In this document: in pieces, positions 44,267 through 53,003 of the stretch
Position numbering within the stretch: the stretch's first letter is position 1
Layout of the letters: every line of letters starts with the position of its first letter
Assembly: GCA_913047725.1 (NCBI GenBank)
Contig: CAJWTH010000003.1
Coordinates: 1 to 57,906 of the forward strand
Source: an uncultured Planktomarina sp.
GTDB lineage: Bacteria; Pseudomonadota; Alphaproteobacteria; Rhodobacterales; Rhodobacteraceae
Reading direction: 5' to 3'
DNA length: 57,906 bases
Program-made: the position numbers and the translations under genes
The notes under the pieces: generated by a model
What the model was told of the DNA's origin: nothing
The model's input: only the letters and a program-made list of their open reading frames with translations
Database searches by the model: none

Positions 44267-45306
44267 ATTAATTCGTTTATTTTTTGATCAAAAACCAGCT
44301 TCGCCCTCTTCCAAACACCACCCTCAATGTTGCCCAATGACAAAAGGCTTGGGAGCAGCTGAGAAGAAAAATCTTCTGAACTCTCCCGTGGTAAGATAGA
44401 CGGTAAATTATCAATAGCTGTAACATCTAAAACTGGGTCATCAGAGATTCTTTGTGTAGGCTGTTCCCATGTTGTTTCAGAACTATAAACTTTAATTGGT
44501 GAGTAAGAATTTGTGGGGTCGCACGCAATATCACCAATTACAGTAAGTTTGCGTTTCGCATTTATTGTGGATTTTGGAATAAAGACTGGAGTTGCTTTAT
44601 CTGCCAGTACACAATTCAAAAATATTTCATGCTCATAAATTTCTGGAAATGGACCACCATGGGCTGTTTCACTGATGTCCCATTTAGTCGTTGTTATGTT
44701 TAGCCTATTACAAAAATCTATGGCACCGGTACCAACCCGACCGTAAGCTCCAACAACAATTACTCGTGGCCTTGTTTGCGACAGGCTAGCCAAGATATCT
44801 GCCTCCAAGCTGTTGGCATTTGTAAATGGCTGCATCGCAGAGCATCTCTCACCAAGTTGAATCGCAGACCAACTTTTGATGGCTACGGCAGCACCTGCAA
44901 AACCTGCCCAATAACCGAAAGCGGCTACTCTTCTATCTGTCTCGTCTGTTAAGTATTCTAAATCATACAATGTGCCACCACCGGCAGCAAAGCGGGATAG
45001 TAGTTTTTGTCCGTTAGGTTGGCCTTTATAGGCATGACCAAACATAATATGACGGTGTTTGAGTGGAGTATTGTCATTTGGAAGTTCTTTTAAACCAAAT
45101 ATAATAGTGTCGCTTGGTGCGTTCTGCCAAGTTCCTGCATCGACAATTTTAATATTTTTAAACTGTTGAATTGGAATTGCTCGGGACGGGTCTCGTTCAA
45201 TTATTACATTAAATCCAGCTGATATCAGGCTGTCTACACCATCCGGTGTTACACCTACCCGCTGTTCATTTGAGCGTTGTTCAGCTCTGATCCAAATACT
45301 GGTCAT
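44263..45306 (-). CDS. Saccharopine dehydrogenase-like protein (LYS1/AlaDH-PNT fold)
   Basis: A 347-residue protein that starts SIWIRAEQRSNEQRVGVTPDGV, the Lys1/alanine dehydrogenase-type N-terminus, and has FGHAYKGQ, GGTLYDLEYL and the NAD-binding VIVVGAYGRVGTGA. The closest description is saccharopine dehydrogenase (NAD+, L-lysine-forming). Because dapF and dapB in this window show the diaminopimelate route, an alpha-aminoadipate lysine synthesis role is unlikely. It more likely works in lysine breakdown or on a related imine. No partner reductase gene lies next to it. It may be co-transcribed with the upstream phosphatase-like gene. Confidence 0.82.
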   Translation of the reverse strand: MTSIWIRAEQRSNEQRVGVTPDGVDSLISAGFNVIIERDPSRAIPIQQFKNIKIVDAGTWQNAPSDTIIFGLKELPNDNTPLKHRHIMFGHAYKGQPNGQKLLSRFAAGGGTLYDLEYLTDETDRRVAAFGYWAGFAGAAVAIKSWSAIQLGERCSAMQPFTNANSLEADILASLSQTRPRVIVVGAYGRVGTGAIDFCNRLNITTTKWDISETAHGGPFPEIYEHEIFLNCVLADKATPVFIPKSTINAKRKLTVIGDIACDPTNSYSPIKVYSSETTWEQPTQRISDDPVLDVTAIDNLPSILPRESSEDFSSQLLPSLLSLGNIEGGVWKRAKLVFDQKINELI

Positions 45307-45335
45307 GATTTATTATTTATCTGCAAGTTAATAAC

Positions 45336-45995
45336 TTAAACTATAGTCTGGGCGTAGTGGCGCTCTTCGGCATCTAGATGAGGCGTAGCGTTATAACCAA
45401 TCATAAAAACCTCATCTCCCCAAGAATGGAATTTATGAATGGATGAATTATAGATTGGAAATAATAGTCGGGCAAACCCATCGGGCCCAAGCTTGAACAA
45501 TTCGGCAATAAACATGCTAATGACCCCGCCAGAGGTAATAATTACACTACGTCCACCAAGTGCTATTAGTTCTGTTATCAAATTTTTGAAGCGCTGAGCA
45601 AAATGTAGGTAGCTTTCATGGACAGCGTCAAGTTCGCCACGATACCAAGAATTAAACAACTTTGGAGCGTGCCAAATAAATTCCTCATGGGAATTTGGAA
45701 TTGGGGTCCTTGTTTGTAATTTAAATTCTTCAGCTAAGTCGAAATAACGCATCTCATTGACTCGAGGATCAATTTGAACGTTTTCTTGAAAATTTATTCC
45801 TTCTATTGTTTCACGATGTCTGCGAAGAGTTCCACAAATTAATCGATCGCAAGTTTTCAAATTTCCGCGCAGATAGTCTCCTAACCATATAGCTTGTTGG
45901 TGGCCAGTTGGAGAAAGTTTATCGTAACTTTCCTCATTTTTTGCACCGGTGTTAGCCTGTCCGTGGCGGACTAAAATTATTTCACTTAATTCCAT
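45336..45995 (-). CDS. Histidine phosphatase (phosphoglycerate mutase) family protein
   Basis: The 219-residue protein opens IILVRHGQANTGAKNEESYD with the RHG phospho-acceptor motif, and LSPTGHQQAIWLGDYL and CGTLRRHRETI follow, as in the PGAM-like branch. In the second catalytic motif, usually SHGG, it reads VIITSGGVISMF, so Ser replaces the general His. That variant occurs in some bacterial members and may reduce or alter phosphatase activity. It lies 29 bp upstream of the saccharopine dehydrogenase-like gene on the same strand. Confidence 0.85.
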   Translation of the reverse strand: MELSEIILVRHGQANTGAKNEESYDKLSPTGHQQAIWLGDYLRGNLKTCDRLICGTLRRHRETIEGINFQENVQIDPRVNEMRYFDLAEEFKLQTRTPIPNSHEEFIWHAPKLFNSWYRGELDAVHESYLHFAQRFKNLITELIALGGRSVIITSGGVISMFIAELFKLGPDGFARLLFPIYNSSIHKFHSWGDEVFMIGYNATPHLDAEERHYAQTIV

Positions 45996-46154
45996 AACGA
46001 TTGAGTAGCGTGTTTCATAATGTTTGCCAATTGTGACTTTTTGGAGCGAATTGGAAACCTTTTTTGGCGCAAATTCTGTTATGCTTGTCGTGTATGGGGT
46101 GTGTTTTTGTATAATCCATGATTTAAAACGAAAATAGTTTTTAGGAGTAGTTCT

Positions 46155-48950
46155 TTGTCAGAATCAGTCACATTTACCTTAGATGGTACTGAAATCTTGG
46201 CCCAGTCCGGGCAGACAATCTGGGATGTTACCAAGGGACAAGGTTTTATTATTCCGCATTTGTGCCATCGAGATGAGCCTGGTTATCGATCAGATGGCAA
46301 CTGTAGAGCGTGTATGGTGGAGGTAGAAGGTGAGCGTACGCTGGTCGCCTCCTGTATAAGGCCAGTATCTGATGGGATGGTAGTGCACACACGCTCTAAT
46401 CGTGCGACGCAAGCGCGTAAGATGGTTATGGAAATGCTAGTTGCGGATCAACCTGAGATTGAAGTTGCTCATGATAAGTCGAGCCATCTGTGGGAGATGG
46501 CTGAGGGTCAAGGGGTTATGGCAAGCCGATTCCCAAAACTAGAAGACGGCCGTATTCCCCTTCTCGATGACAGTCATGTGGCAATGTCTGTTAGCTTAGA
46601 TGCATGTATTCAGTGCGGGTTGTGCGTTCGAGCGTGCCGTGAGGTTCAAGTAAATGACGTGATTGGGATGTCAGGCCGAGGTCATGACTCCTACCCAACC
46701 TTTGATATGTCTGATCCAATGGGTGATAGTAGCTGTGTGGCCTGTGGTGAATGTGTTCAAGCCTGTCCCACTGGTGCGTTAATGCCCGCCACGGTGACAG
46801 ATGAAAACCAGGTTGGTGACAGTGCGGATTTTGATAGCGAAACTAAGAGTATCTGTCCATTTTGCGGAGTTGGATGCCAGGTTAGCCTTAAGGTAAAAGA
46901 TGGACGAGTGAAGTATGTCGATGGTATAAATGGGCCTGCTAATGAAGGGCGTTTGTGCGTAAAGGGTCGGTTTGGGTTCGATTATATTCATCATAATCAC
47001 CGTCTAACTAAGCCGTTAATCCGACGTGAGAATGCTCCCGCGAAAGGCCTTAATGTTGACCCCGGTGATTGGAGTGACGTCTTTCGTGAGGCGAGTTGGG
47101 AAGAAGCATTAGACTTTGCGGCTGGTGGTTTAGCCAAATTAAAACAGTCTAAGGGCGGTGCTTCAGTGGCAGGTTTTGGTTCTGCTAAATGTACCAATGA
47201 GGAAGCTTACTTATTTCAGAAGCTTATTCGTCAGGGATTTGGGCATAACAATGTGGATCATTGTACCCGTCTCTGTCACGCATCTAGTGTTGCCGCTTTA
47301 ATGGAAAATGTTGGTTCTGGGGCAGTAACTGCAACATTTAATGAGATTGAAAATGCTGATGTAGCCATCGTAATTGGCGCAAATCCTATCGAGAACCATC
47401 CAGTAGCAGCAACTTATTTTAAACAATTTACAAAACGTGGTGGAAAACTAATAGTAATGGATCCACGAGGTCAGGCATTGAAGCGCTTTTCTAGTCACAT
47501 GTTGCAATTTCGACCTGGAACTGATGTTTCGATGCTCAATGCTATTATGCACGTGATTGTTGAAGAGAATTTATATGACCAGCAATATATTGAGGCTTAT
47601 ACTGAGAACTGGGATGCTGAAAAAGCACACTTAAAAGAATTTTCGCCTGAAAAAATGGCTGGAATTTGTGGTATAGAAGCGGAGGTTCTTAGAGATGTGG
47701 CTCGTACTTTTGCGGGTGCTAATGCCGGAATGATCTTTTGGGGCATGGGGGTGTCCCAGCATATACATGGTACAGATAATTCTCGTTGTTTGATTAGTTT
47801 AGGACTAATGACTGGTCAGATTGGCCGACCCGGTACTGGTTTGCACCCTCTACGTGGTCAAAATAATGTACAAGGAGCATCTGATGCAGGACTAATCCCA
47901 ATGTTTTTACCTGATATGCAAACGGTTGTAAGTGATGATGTACGTGCCAAGTTTGCAAAGGTTTGGGCGCGGGACGGTGGAGTAAATGAACCACTGGACC
48001 CTAACAAAGGATTGACCGTGACAGAGATAATGGATGCCATCCATGATGGTGATATCTGCGGCATGTATGTTTTGGGTGAAAACCCTGCAATGTCGGATCC
48101 GGATGTTGTTCATGCCCGTGACGCTCTTGCTAAACTTGAGCATTTGGTTGTTCAGGATATTTTTATCACAGAAACTGCTAACTATGCAGATGTAATTCTG
48201 CCTGCCGCTGCATTTGCTGAAAAGAGTGGGACGGTCACTAATACTAATAGGCAAGTACAAATGGGCCGTCCTGCTGTTTCTCCTCCAGGGGATGCTCGTG
48301 CGGATTGGTGGATTGAAGTTGAGCTGGCCAAACGCCTTGGTTTGGGTTGGGGCTATGATCATCCAAGTCAAGTTTTTGCTGAGATGAAACTAACCATGGA
48401 ATCCTTTGATAATATTAGTTGGGATAGGCTGGAAAGTGAGAATGCGGTTACGTATCCTTCGCTTTCACCCACTGATCCGGGCCAGCCTATTGTATTTGGG
48501 GATGGTTTTCCAAGGACAGACGGCCGCGCAAAATTTACGCCAGCGGACGTAATAGCGCCTGATGATACACCTGATGAAGAATATCCCATGATCTTAACAA
48601 CTGGGAGACAACTTGAGCATTGGCATACAGGGTCGATGACGCGTCGTTCAGCGGTGTTGGATGCGGTGGAGCCTGAGGCTAATTGTTCACTACATCCATC
48701 CACCTTGCGTAAATTAGGAGTAGCTCCAGGCGGATTGGTTCGGTTGACCACAAAACGTGGGACTATCGATATTATGGCTCGTGAGGATCGTGGCGTTTCT
48801 CCGGATATGGTTTTTTTGCCTTTTGCTTTTGTAGAAGCTGCGGCAAATATTTTAACTAATCCTGCAGTTGATCCATATGGGAAAATTCCAGAATTTAAAT
48901 TTTCTGCTGTACGGGTTGAAAAAGTAGAAATATCTATTGCTGCAGAATAA
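46155..48950 (+). CDS. Formate dehydrogenase alpha subunit (NAD-linked type)
   Basis: A 931-residue molybdenum/tungsten enzyme subunit of the FdsA/FdhA kind. The N-terminal 2Fe-2S domain uses C37, C50, C53 and C67. The double 4Fe-4S ferredoxin domain has CIQCGLCVRAC (151-161) and CVACGECVQAC (194-204). The molybdopterin part has CPFCGVGC (234-241) and the active-site Cys374 in DHCTRLCHASSV, so it is a Cys, not selenocysteine, enzyme. The start is TTG with AGGAG seven bases upstream. The diaphorase partners (FdsB, FdsG) and FdsD are not in the neighbourhood, so electrons must go to subunits encoded elsewhere or another acceptor. Confidence 0.93.
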   Translation: MSESVTFTLDGTEILAQSGQTIWDVTKGQGFIIPHLCHRDEPGYRSDGNCRACMVEVEGERTLVASCIRPVSDGMVVHTRSNRATQARKMVMEMLVADQPEIEVAHDKSSHLWEMAEGQGVMASRFPKLEDGRIPLLDDSHVAMSVSLDACIQCGLCVRACREVQVNDVIGMSGRGHDSYPTFDMSDPMGDSSCVACGECVQACPTGALMPATVTDENQVGDSADFDSETKSICPFCGVGCQVSLKVKDGRVKYVDGINGPANEGRLCVKGRFGFDYIHHNHRLTKPLIRRENAPAKGLNVDPGDWSDVFREASWEEALDFAAGGLAKLKQSKGGASVAGFGSAKCTNEEAYLFQKLIRQGFGHNNVDHCTRLCHASSVAALMENVGSGAVTATFNEIENADVAIVIGANPIENHPVAATYFKQFTKRGGKLIVMDPRGQALKRFSSHMLQFRPGTDVSMLNAIMHVIVEENLYDQQYIEAYTENWDAEKAHLKEFSPEKMAGICGIEAEVLRDVARTFAGANAGMIFWGMGVSQHIHGTDNSRCLISLGLMTGQIGRPGTGLHPLRGQNNVQGASDAGLIPMFLPDMQTVVSDDVRAKFAKVWARDGGVNEPLDPNKGLTVTEIMDAIHDGDICGMYVLGENPAMSDPDVVHARDALAKLEHLVVQDIFITETANYADVILPAAAFAEKSGTVTNTNRQVQMGRPAVSPPGDARADWWIEVELAKRLGLGWGYDHPSQVFAEMKLTMESFDNISWDRLESENAVTYPSLSPTDPGQPIVFGDGFPRTDGRAKFTPADVIAPDDTPDEEYPMILTTGRQLEHWHTGSMTRRSAVLDAVEPEANCSLHPSTLRKLGVAPGGLVRLTTKRGTIDIMAREDRGVSPDMVFLPFAFVEAAANILTNPAVDPYGKIPEFKFSAVRVEKVEISIAAE

Positions 48951-49362
48951 AGATTTTCAAAGTTTTTAAACTTTTCTCTCAAGCAATTATCTGCTTCTTT
49001 TAAAAATGGTCTTTGTGCGTACAACTAATGATTGACCTGCCGTGAGATCTGGCCATCCTATCCAAACCCAGTTCATCTGAAGGTTACTGGACACGGCATT
49101 TGAAAGAATATTGTGATTGTTTTGGCAGATCTGATTTTGTTTTGGCTTCACTTAGTTCTAATGCACAGGATTTAGGTGACAATCCTTCAAAACCTAACGT
49201 CCCGATTTAATTAGTAGGTGTTAGGACATTATCAAAAGATTACTGACAAATTTAACATAAGTGGACGTTTGGCTAATTATAAACTAAAGCGATAACGTGC
49301 TATATTTGTAATTTGAAAGGCCATCTACTTTGATGGCTTTTTTAATTGTGACGTTATAAATA
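48951..49362. other. Intergenic stretch after formate dehydrogenase
   Basis: This 412-bp gap holds a terminator (49320-49343). A rightward frame is open from about 49045 to a TAA at 49210 but has no good start codon or ribosome-binding site and no recognisable motif. It may be a remnant or chance. No promoter or RNA gene was seen. Confidence 0.35.
49320..49343. terminator. Rho-independent terminator between fdh and rpmJ
   Basis: GCCATC (49320-49325) pairs with GATGGC (49332-49337) around a six-base loop, followed on the plus strand by six T. The plus-strand tail is the better one; in the leftward direction it lies 20 bp past the rpmJ stop and may also help there. Confidence 0.65.
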
Positions 49363-49488
49363 CTAACCTTGACGCGCCTTAAACCGCGGCTGGGTTTTAT
49401 TAATTACGTAAACGCGGCCTTTACGGCGCACTACACGACAGTCACGGTGGCGGCCCTTAAGTGAGCGAAGCGAGTTCTTGACCTTCAT
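49363..49488 (-). CDS. rpmJ: 50S ribosomal protein L36
   Basis: A 41-residue ribosomal protein: [17 protein letters not shown], then [20 protein letters not shown] and a short tail. The only cysteine is C17, so this is the zinc-free form lacking the four-ligand CxxC...CxxxxH site, as is usual in alphaproteobacteria. AAGGA precedes the ATG. It is too short for most ORF thresholds but unmistakable. A tRNA-Val gene lies 50 bp upstream on the same strand. Confidence 0.96.
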   Translation of the reverse strand: MKVKNSLRSLKGRHRDCRVVRRKGRVYVINKTQPRFKARQG

Positions 49489-49538
49489 TGGTCTTTTCCT
49501 TCAAAACTGGGCTGCGGTTAAGCCCTAGTTAAATTACG

Positions 49539-49613
49539 TGGTGGGCACGACTGGGATCGAACCAGTGACCCCTTCGATGTCAACGAAGTGCTCTACCGCT
49601 GAGCTACGCGCCC
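49539..49613 (-). tRNA. tRNA-Val (anticodon GAC)
   Basis: On the minus strand the acceptor stem GGGCGCG pairs with CGTGCCC with one G-T pair. The D arm is AGCTCAGCGGTAGAGC, the anticodon stem CTTCG/CGAAG encloses TTGACAT with anticodon GAC, the T arm contains GGTTCGATCC, and the 3' CCA is encoded (49541-49539). It decodes GUC/GUU and may share a transcript with rpmJ. Confidence 0.97.
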
Positions 49614-49810
49614 GTTGAACCGATACAAAGTCCACATCGCAATAATAAAAGACGCTTGCGGCCGTATCAGTAGCGGCCGTATATGCAGCAGGTGACGAGT
49701 CTTCAAGCCAAAATTGAGTGATGGCGCAAAAATAGCGAGGCAGAAGTTATTTTTATGATCTTTATGAACCAAATACTTCCTAAATACTTGAAATATGTTA
49801 TGTTGTTATC

Positions 49811-50671
49811 GTGACAATGGCTACATTCAAACTTTTATCACCCTCAGAACTCCAGAGTAGCATAGTATTCGCATCGCCTCACTCTGGACGGCTATATTCT
49901 CAAAAATTTTTAGAATCTGTCATGCTCGATCCACTTACCATACGCACATCTGAAGATGCTTTTGTTGATGAGTTATTTAATTCTGTGCCTAGTTTTGGCG
50001 CTCCACTTTTGGTGGCGAACGTTCCGCGATCTTTTATTGATCTTAATCGAGACCCTGGAGACCTAGATCCTATATTGATCCAAGGCGCTAAGTTTCTTGG
50101 AGGAAAAAATGGAAGGTCATTATCTGGCTTCGGGGTGGTACCGCGTCTGGTTTCAAAAAATAAATCGATTTACAGTGGTAAATTAAATTTGGATGAGGCC
50201 AAAGAACGGTTGTTAAACTTTTGGTATCCTTATCATAAGTGTTTGCAAGACATACTTGATGCTACAAGAAAAAAATTTGGCCATGCTGTACTTATTGACT
50301 GTCACTCTATGCCCCACCAGTGCGTAGATTTAGAACTGCGGGAAGCGGCTCCACCTCAGATTGTTTTGGGGGACCGGTTTGGCGCTGCCGCGAGCCGAAA
50401 CGTAGTAGATCAGGTACATATGGCATTTTCTGAAAGTGGATTTCGTGTCTCAAGAAATATACCGTTTGCAGGCGCTTATACTAGTCAAAAATATGGAAAA
50501 CCCCAGCAAAACCAGCACGTCATACAGGTGGAAATTGATCGTAGTCTCTACATGAACGAAGCAACAATTGAAAAACTATCTAATTTTTCTGAATTTCAGA
50601 TAACTTTGAGTGACGTGATTGCTAAAATTATTCAAATAGATGTTAACGAAGATAAGTTAGCCGCTGAGTAG
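49811..50671 (+). CDS. N-formylglutamate amidohydrolase family protein
   Basis: A 286-residue FGase-family protein (HutG-like) with the metal-site segments FASPHSGRLY, SEDAFVDELF, RSFIDLNRDPGDLD and LIDCHSMPHQ, and a C-terminal QVEIDRSLYM. It should hydrolyse N-formylglutamate or a related N-acyl amino acid to the free amino acid. The other histidine-degradation genes are not here, so a different physiological substrate is possible. The start is GTG at 49811; an in-frame ATG two codons later is an alternative. The stop lies one base from that of convergent dinB. Confidence 0.88.
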   Translation: MTMATFKLLSPSELQSSIVFASPHSGRLYSQKFLESVMLDPLTIRTSEDAFVDELFNSVPSFGAPLLVANVPRSFIDLNRDPGDLDPILIQGAKFLGGKNGRSLSGFGVVPRLVSKNKSIYSGKLNLDEAKERLLNFWYPYHKCLQDILDATRKKFGHAVLIDCHSMPHQCVDLELREAAPPQIVLGDRFGAAASRNVVDQVHMAFSESGFRVSRNIPFAGAYTSQKYGKPQQNQHVIQVEIDRSLYMNEATIEKLSNFSEFQITLSDVIAKIIQIDVNEDKLAAE

Positions 50672-50672
50672 C

Positions 50673-51929
50673 TCAACGCAAAGAGCGACCTTTGACTATT
50701 GAACCACTGCCAAATTTTGCTCTTATCTGGTCAGTTGCTCTTTCAGCTTTGGCCCTATTTTGTTCATTTGGATCAAGTAAGTCACCAGTGAGGTGGCTGT
50801 TGGTCTCACTCACCAAGTTTGAGATACCCACGCCTATAAGCCGGTATGACCCGGCATGGCTTGTTTGATCAAATAAGTTGCGTGCTGTGCGATAAATACG
50901 ATCAGCAATTTGCGTTGGCTCACGAAGTGACAGCCTACGTGATAGCAAACTATGATCTGCCCGTTTTAGTTTAAGAGTGACAACGCTACCAGCAAGATCT
51001 CGAGCTTTGGCTCGGTCGCTAACCTTTTCGGCCAACCTCCATATATGTCCATCCAATATATTGGGATTTGACGTATCCTCTGAGAATGTCGTTTCATTTG
51101 AGATGCTTTTAATAGCTGCATTTGCAGTTACGCGTCTGCGGTCTTGTCCGCGAGCTAGGTGCCAGAGCCTGTCGCCAAGCGACCCAAATCGAACAGAGAG
51201 ATCTCTACGATCCCATCGCAAAAGATCTTTAAATACTCGGATCCCGGCTTTATCCAATGCATCCTGCGAGACGCTTCCAACGCCCCAGATCAGGCTAATA
51301 GGTTTATTTTGTAAAAACTCAGCAGTTTCGGCAACCCCAATCACAGAATACCCGCGTGGTTTTTCGAGATCGCTCGCCACCTTTGCTAGAAACTTATTGT
51401 GAGATAACCCAATCGAGCCAGTAAGGCCAAGTTCGTCTTTCATTCGGTTAATTAGCTTTGCGAGCATTACTGCAGGAGGCGCTCCATGCAGTTTGGTTGT
51501 ACCCGTCATGTCTATAAAAGCTTCGTCAAGAGAAAGTGGCTCGACGTCAGGCGTTAGATCCTGCATTATTTTTCTGATTGCTTTACTGGCTTTTACATAT
51601 TCATCCATCCTAGGACGCACAACCACTGCGTCAGGACAAAGTTTTAATGCTTGATACATCGGCATAGCTGATTTGACCCCTCGTACTCGGGCCACGTAAC
51701 AGGCTGTACTGACTACCCCTCGGCGTCCTCCACCTATTATTACTGGTTTGTTGGCCAGCTCTGGGTTGTCACGTTTTTCGACAGAAGCGTAGAAGGCATC
51801 ACAATCCATGTGTGCTATTGAAAGTGAAAAAAGTTCTGGATGTGCCAATATTTGAGGGCGCCCACAATTTGAGCACCGCGATGGGGTAGTTTTAAAGGAT
51901 GCGAGACAGTCTCTACAAATCGCTGGCAT
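50673..51929 (-). CDS. dinB: DNA polymerase IV with N-terminal zinc knuckle
   Basis: A Y-family translesion polymerase, 418 residues. An N-terminal extension with C5, C8, C19 and C22 looks like a small zinc knuckle; I associate it with alphaproteobacterial DinB. The palm follows with SIAHMDCDAFYASVE (D42, D44) and LSLDEAFIDMTG (D135, E136), then the GSIGLSHNKFLAKVASDLEKP-type fingers/palm segment and a little-finger domain. It copies past damaged bases. It is a single gene, convergent with the FGase gene. Confidence 0.93.
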   Translation of the reverse strand: MPAICRDCLASFKTTPSRCSNCGRPQILAHPELFSLSIAHMDCDAFYASVEKRDNPELANKPVIIGGGRRGVVSTACYVARVRGVKSAMPMYQALKLCPDAVVVRPRMDEYVKASKAIRKIMQDLTPDVEPLSLDEAFIDMTGTTKLHGAPPAVMLAKLINRMKDELGLTGSIGLSHNKFLAKVASDLEKPRGYSVIGVAETAEFLQNKPISLIWGVGSVSQDALDKAGIRVFKDLLRWDRRDLSVRFGSLGDRLWHLARGQDRRRVTANAAIKSISNETTFSEDTSNPNILDGHIWRLAEKVSDRAKARDLAGSVVTLKLKRADHSLLSRRLSLREPTQIADRIYRTARNLFDQTSHAGSYRLIGVGISNLVSETNSHLTGDLLDPNEQNRAKAERATDQIRAKFGSGSIVKGRSLR

Positions 51930-52012
51930 GCTCCTAGGATATAGGGAAAGTCAGCTCGCGTCCACGGAGTGAAGTGGATTCTAAAAAGGATGATGGACTA
52001 AAAGTTTTATAC

Positions 52013-52720
52013 CTATAAATTATTTATTTCTGAAAGGATCTCCATTGTAGAAGCGAGTGGGGATGGTGCAGACCAGATTGGGCGTCCAATTACGATATGG
52101 TCTGCACCATTTGTAATTGCCATAGCTGGGGTGGTGATACGCTTTTGGTCTCCTGGTTTTGACCCAATGGGACGAATGCCAGGGGTAACAATCAACTTTC
52201 CTTCAGCTTCAGGCAACGCACGTACCAGCGGGGCTTCTTGTGGACTGGCAATTACGCCGTCTGCGCCAGCATCAAAGGCTTTACCTGCGCGTTCAACCAC
52301 TAAGTCAGAAAGCTTCCCTGACTTTATTAATGCCGCATCAAGATCTGTTCTATCAAGTGATGTGAGAATGGTGACGGCCAAGATCTTAGTTTTTTTACCA
52401 CTAGCGCCGTCTTTGGCAGCTTTTACAATGTTGGGATCACCGTGAACGGTTAAAAAATCTAAATCAAAGCTTGTCAGTCCACGTACGGCCTTTTCGACTG
52501 TTGCCCCGATGTCAAAAATTTTCATGTCCAGAAAGATACGTTTTCCCATTTCTTGTTTAAGCTCGTTTGCCAAGGCAAGTCCGCCGGTAGTCAGCATGCC
52601 TAGTCCAATTTTATAAAAGCTGACTGCATCACCAAGTTGTTGGGCTAATTTTAGCGCTGATATGGCGTCTGCTACATCCATTGCGACAATCAATCTATCG
52701 TCTGCCAAAGTCACCTCCAA
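52013..52720 (-). CDS. pyrF: Orotidine 5'-phosphate decarboxylase
   Basis: PyrF makes UMP from OMP. A 235-residue TIM barrel starting DRLIVAMDVADAISALKLA, with the catalytic LDMKIFDIGATVEKAV, then VHGDPNIVKAA and TPGIRPIGSKPGDQKRITTP followed by IVIGRPIW. Length is normal. It is divergent from clpB, about 280 bp apart. Confidence 0.96.
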   Translation of the reverse strand: MEVTLADDRLIVAMDVADAISALKLAQQLGDAVSFYKIGLGMLTTGGLALANELKQEMGKRIFLDMKIFDIGATVEKAVRGLTSFDLDFLTVHGDPNIVKAAKDGASGKKTKILAVTILTSLDRTDLDAALIKSGKLSDLVVERAGKAFDAGADGVIASPQEAPLVRALPEAEGKLIVTPGIRPIGSKPGDQKRITTPAMAITNGADHIVIGRPIWSAPSPLASTMEILSEINNL

Positions 52721-53003
52721 AATGTTTGATTGCTAAATAATAATTCAGATAAATCCGGTCAACGTTAAGCATCATATTATTGGTTAATACTACGTGGGCC
52801 CCCTGGTACAAGCAGGAAGAGGACTATGTTTAAATGGCCTTATTGATAACGCTGTCAGCAATTTAGTAAAACATAGACATACATTTTTTTATAACCACCC
52901 TTGCCGTTGCTGTCTTGTATACCCAACTACAAATACAGTTACTTTAATACTTTGTTTGAATGAGCGGTGCTGTTCAGGTTCAAGTGGTCAGAGGATAGGA
53001 TCA

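Noticed and set aside
48368-49024. 218-codon open frame antisense to the end of the formate dehydrogenase gene
   Set aside because: It lies almost wholly opposite strongly conserved coding sequence, its composition is Ser/Pro/Arg-rich as antisense frames are, and it has no recognisable motif.
49045-49210. Open frame after formate dehydrogenase with protein-like composition
   Set aside because: No usable start codon, no Shine-Dalgarno and no motif; kept only as a remark on the intergenic region.
52794-53003. 70-codon N-terminal extension of clpB
   Set aside because: Not similar to the ClpB N domain, and a good ribosome-binding site precedes the internal ATG at 53004.
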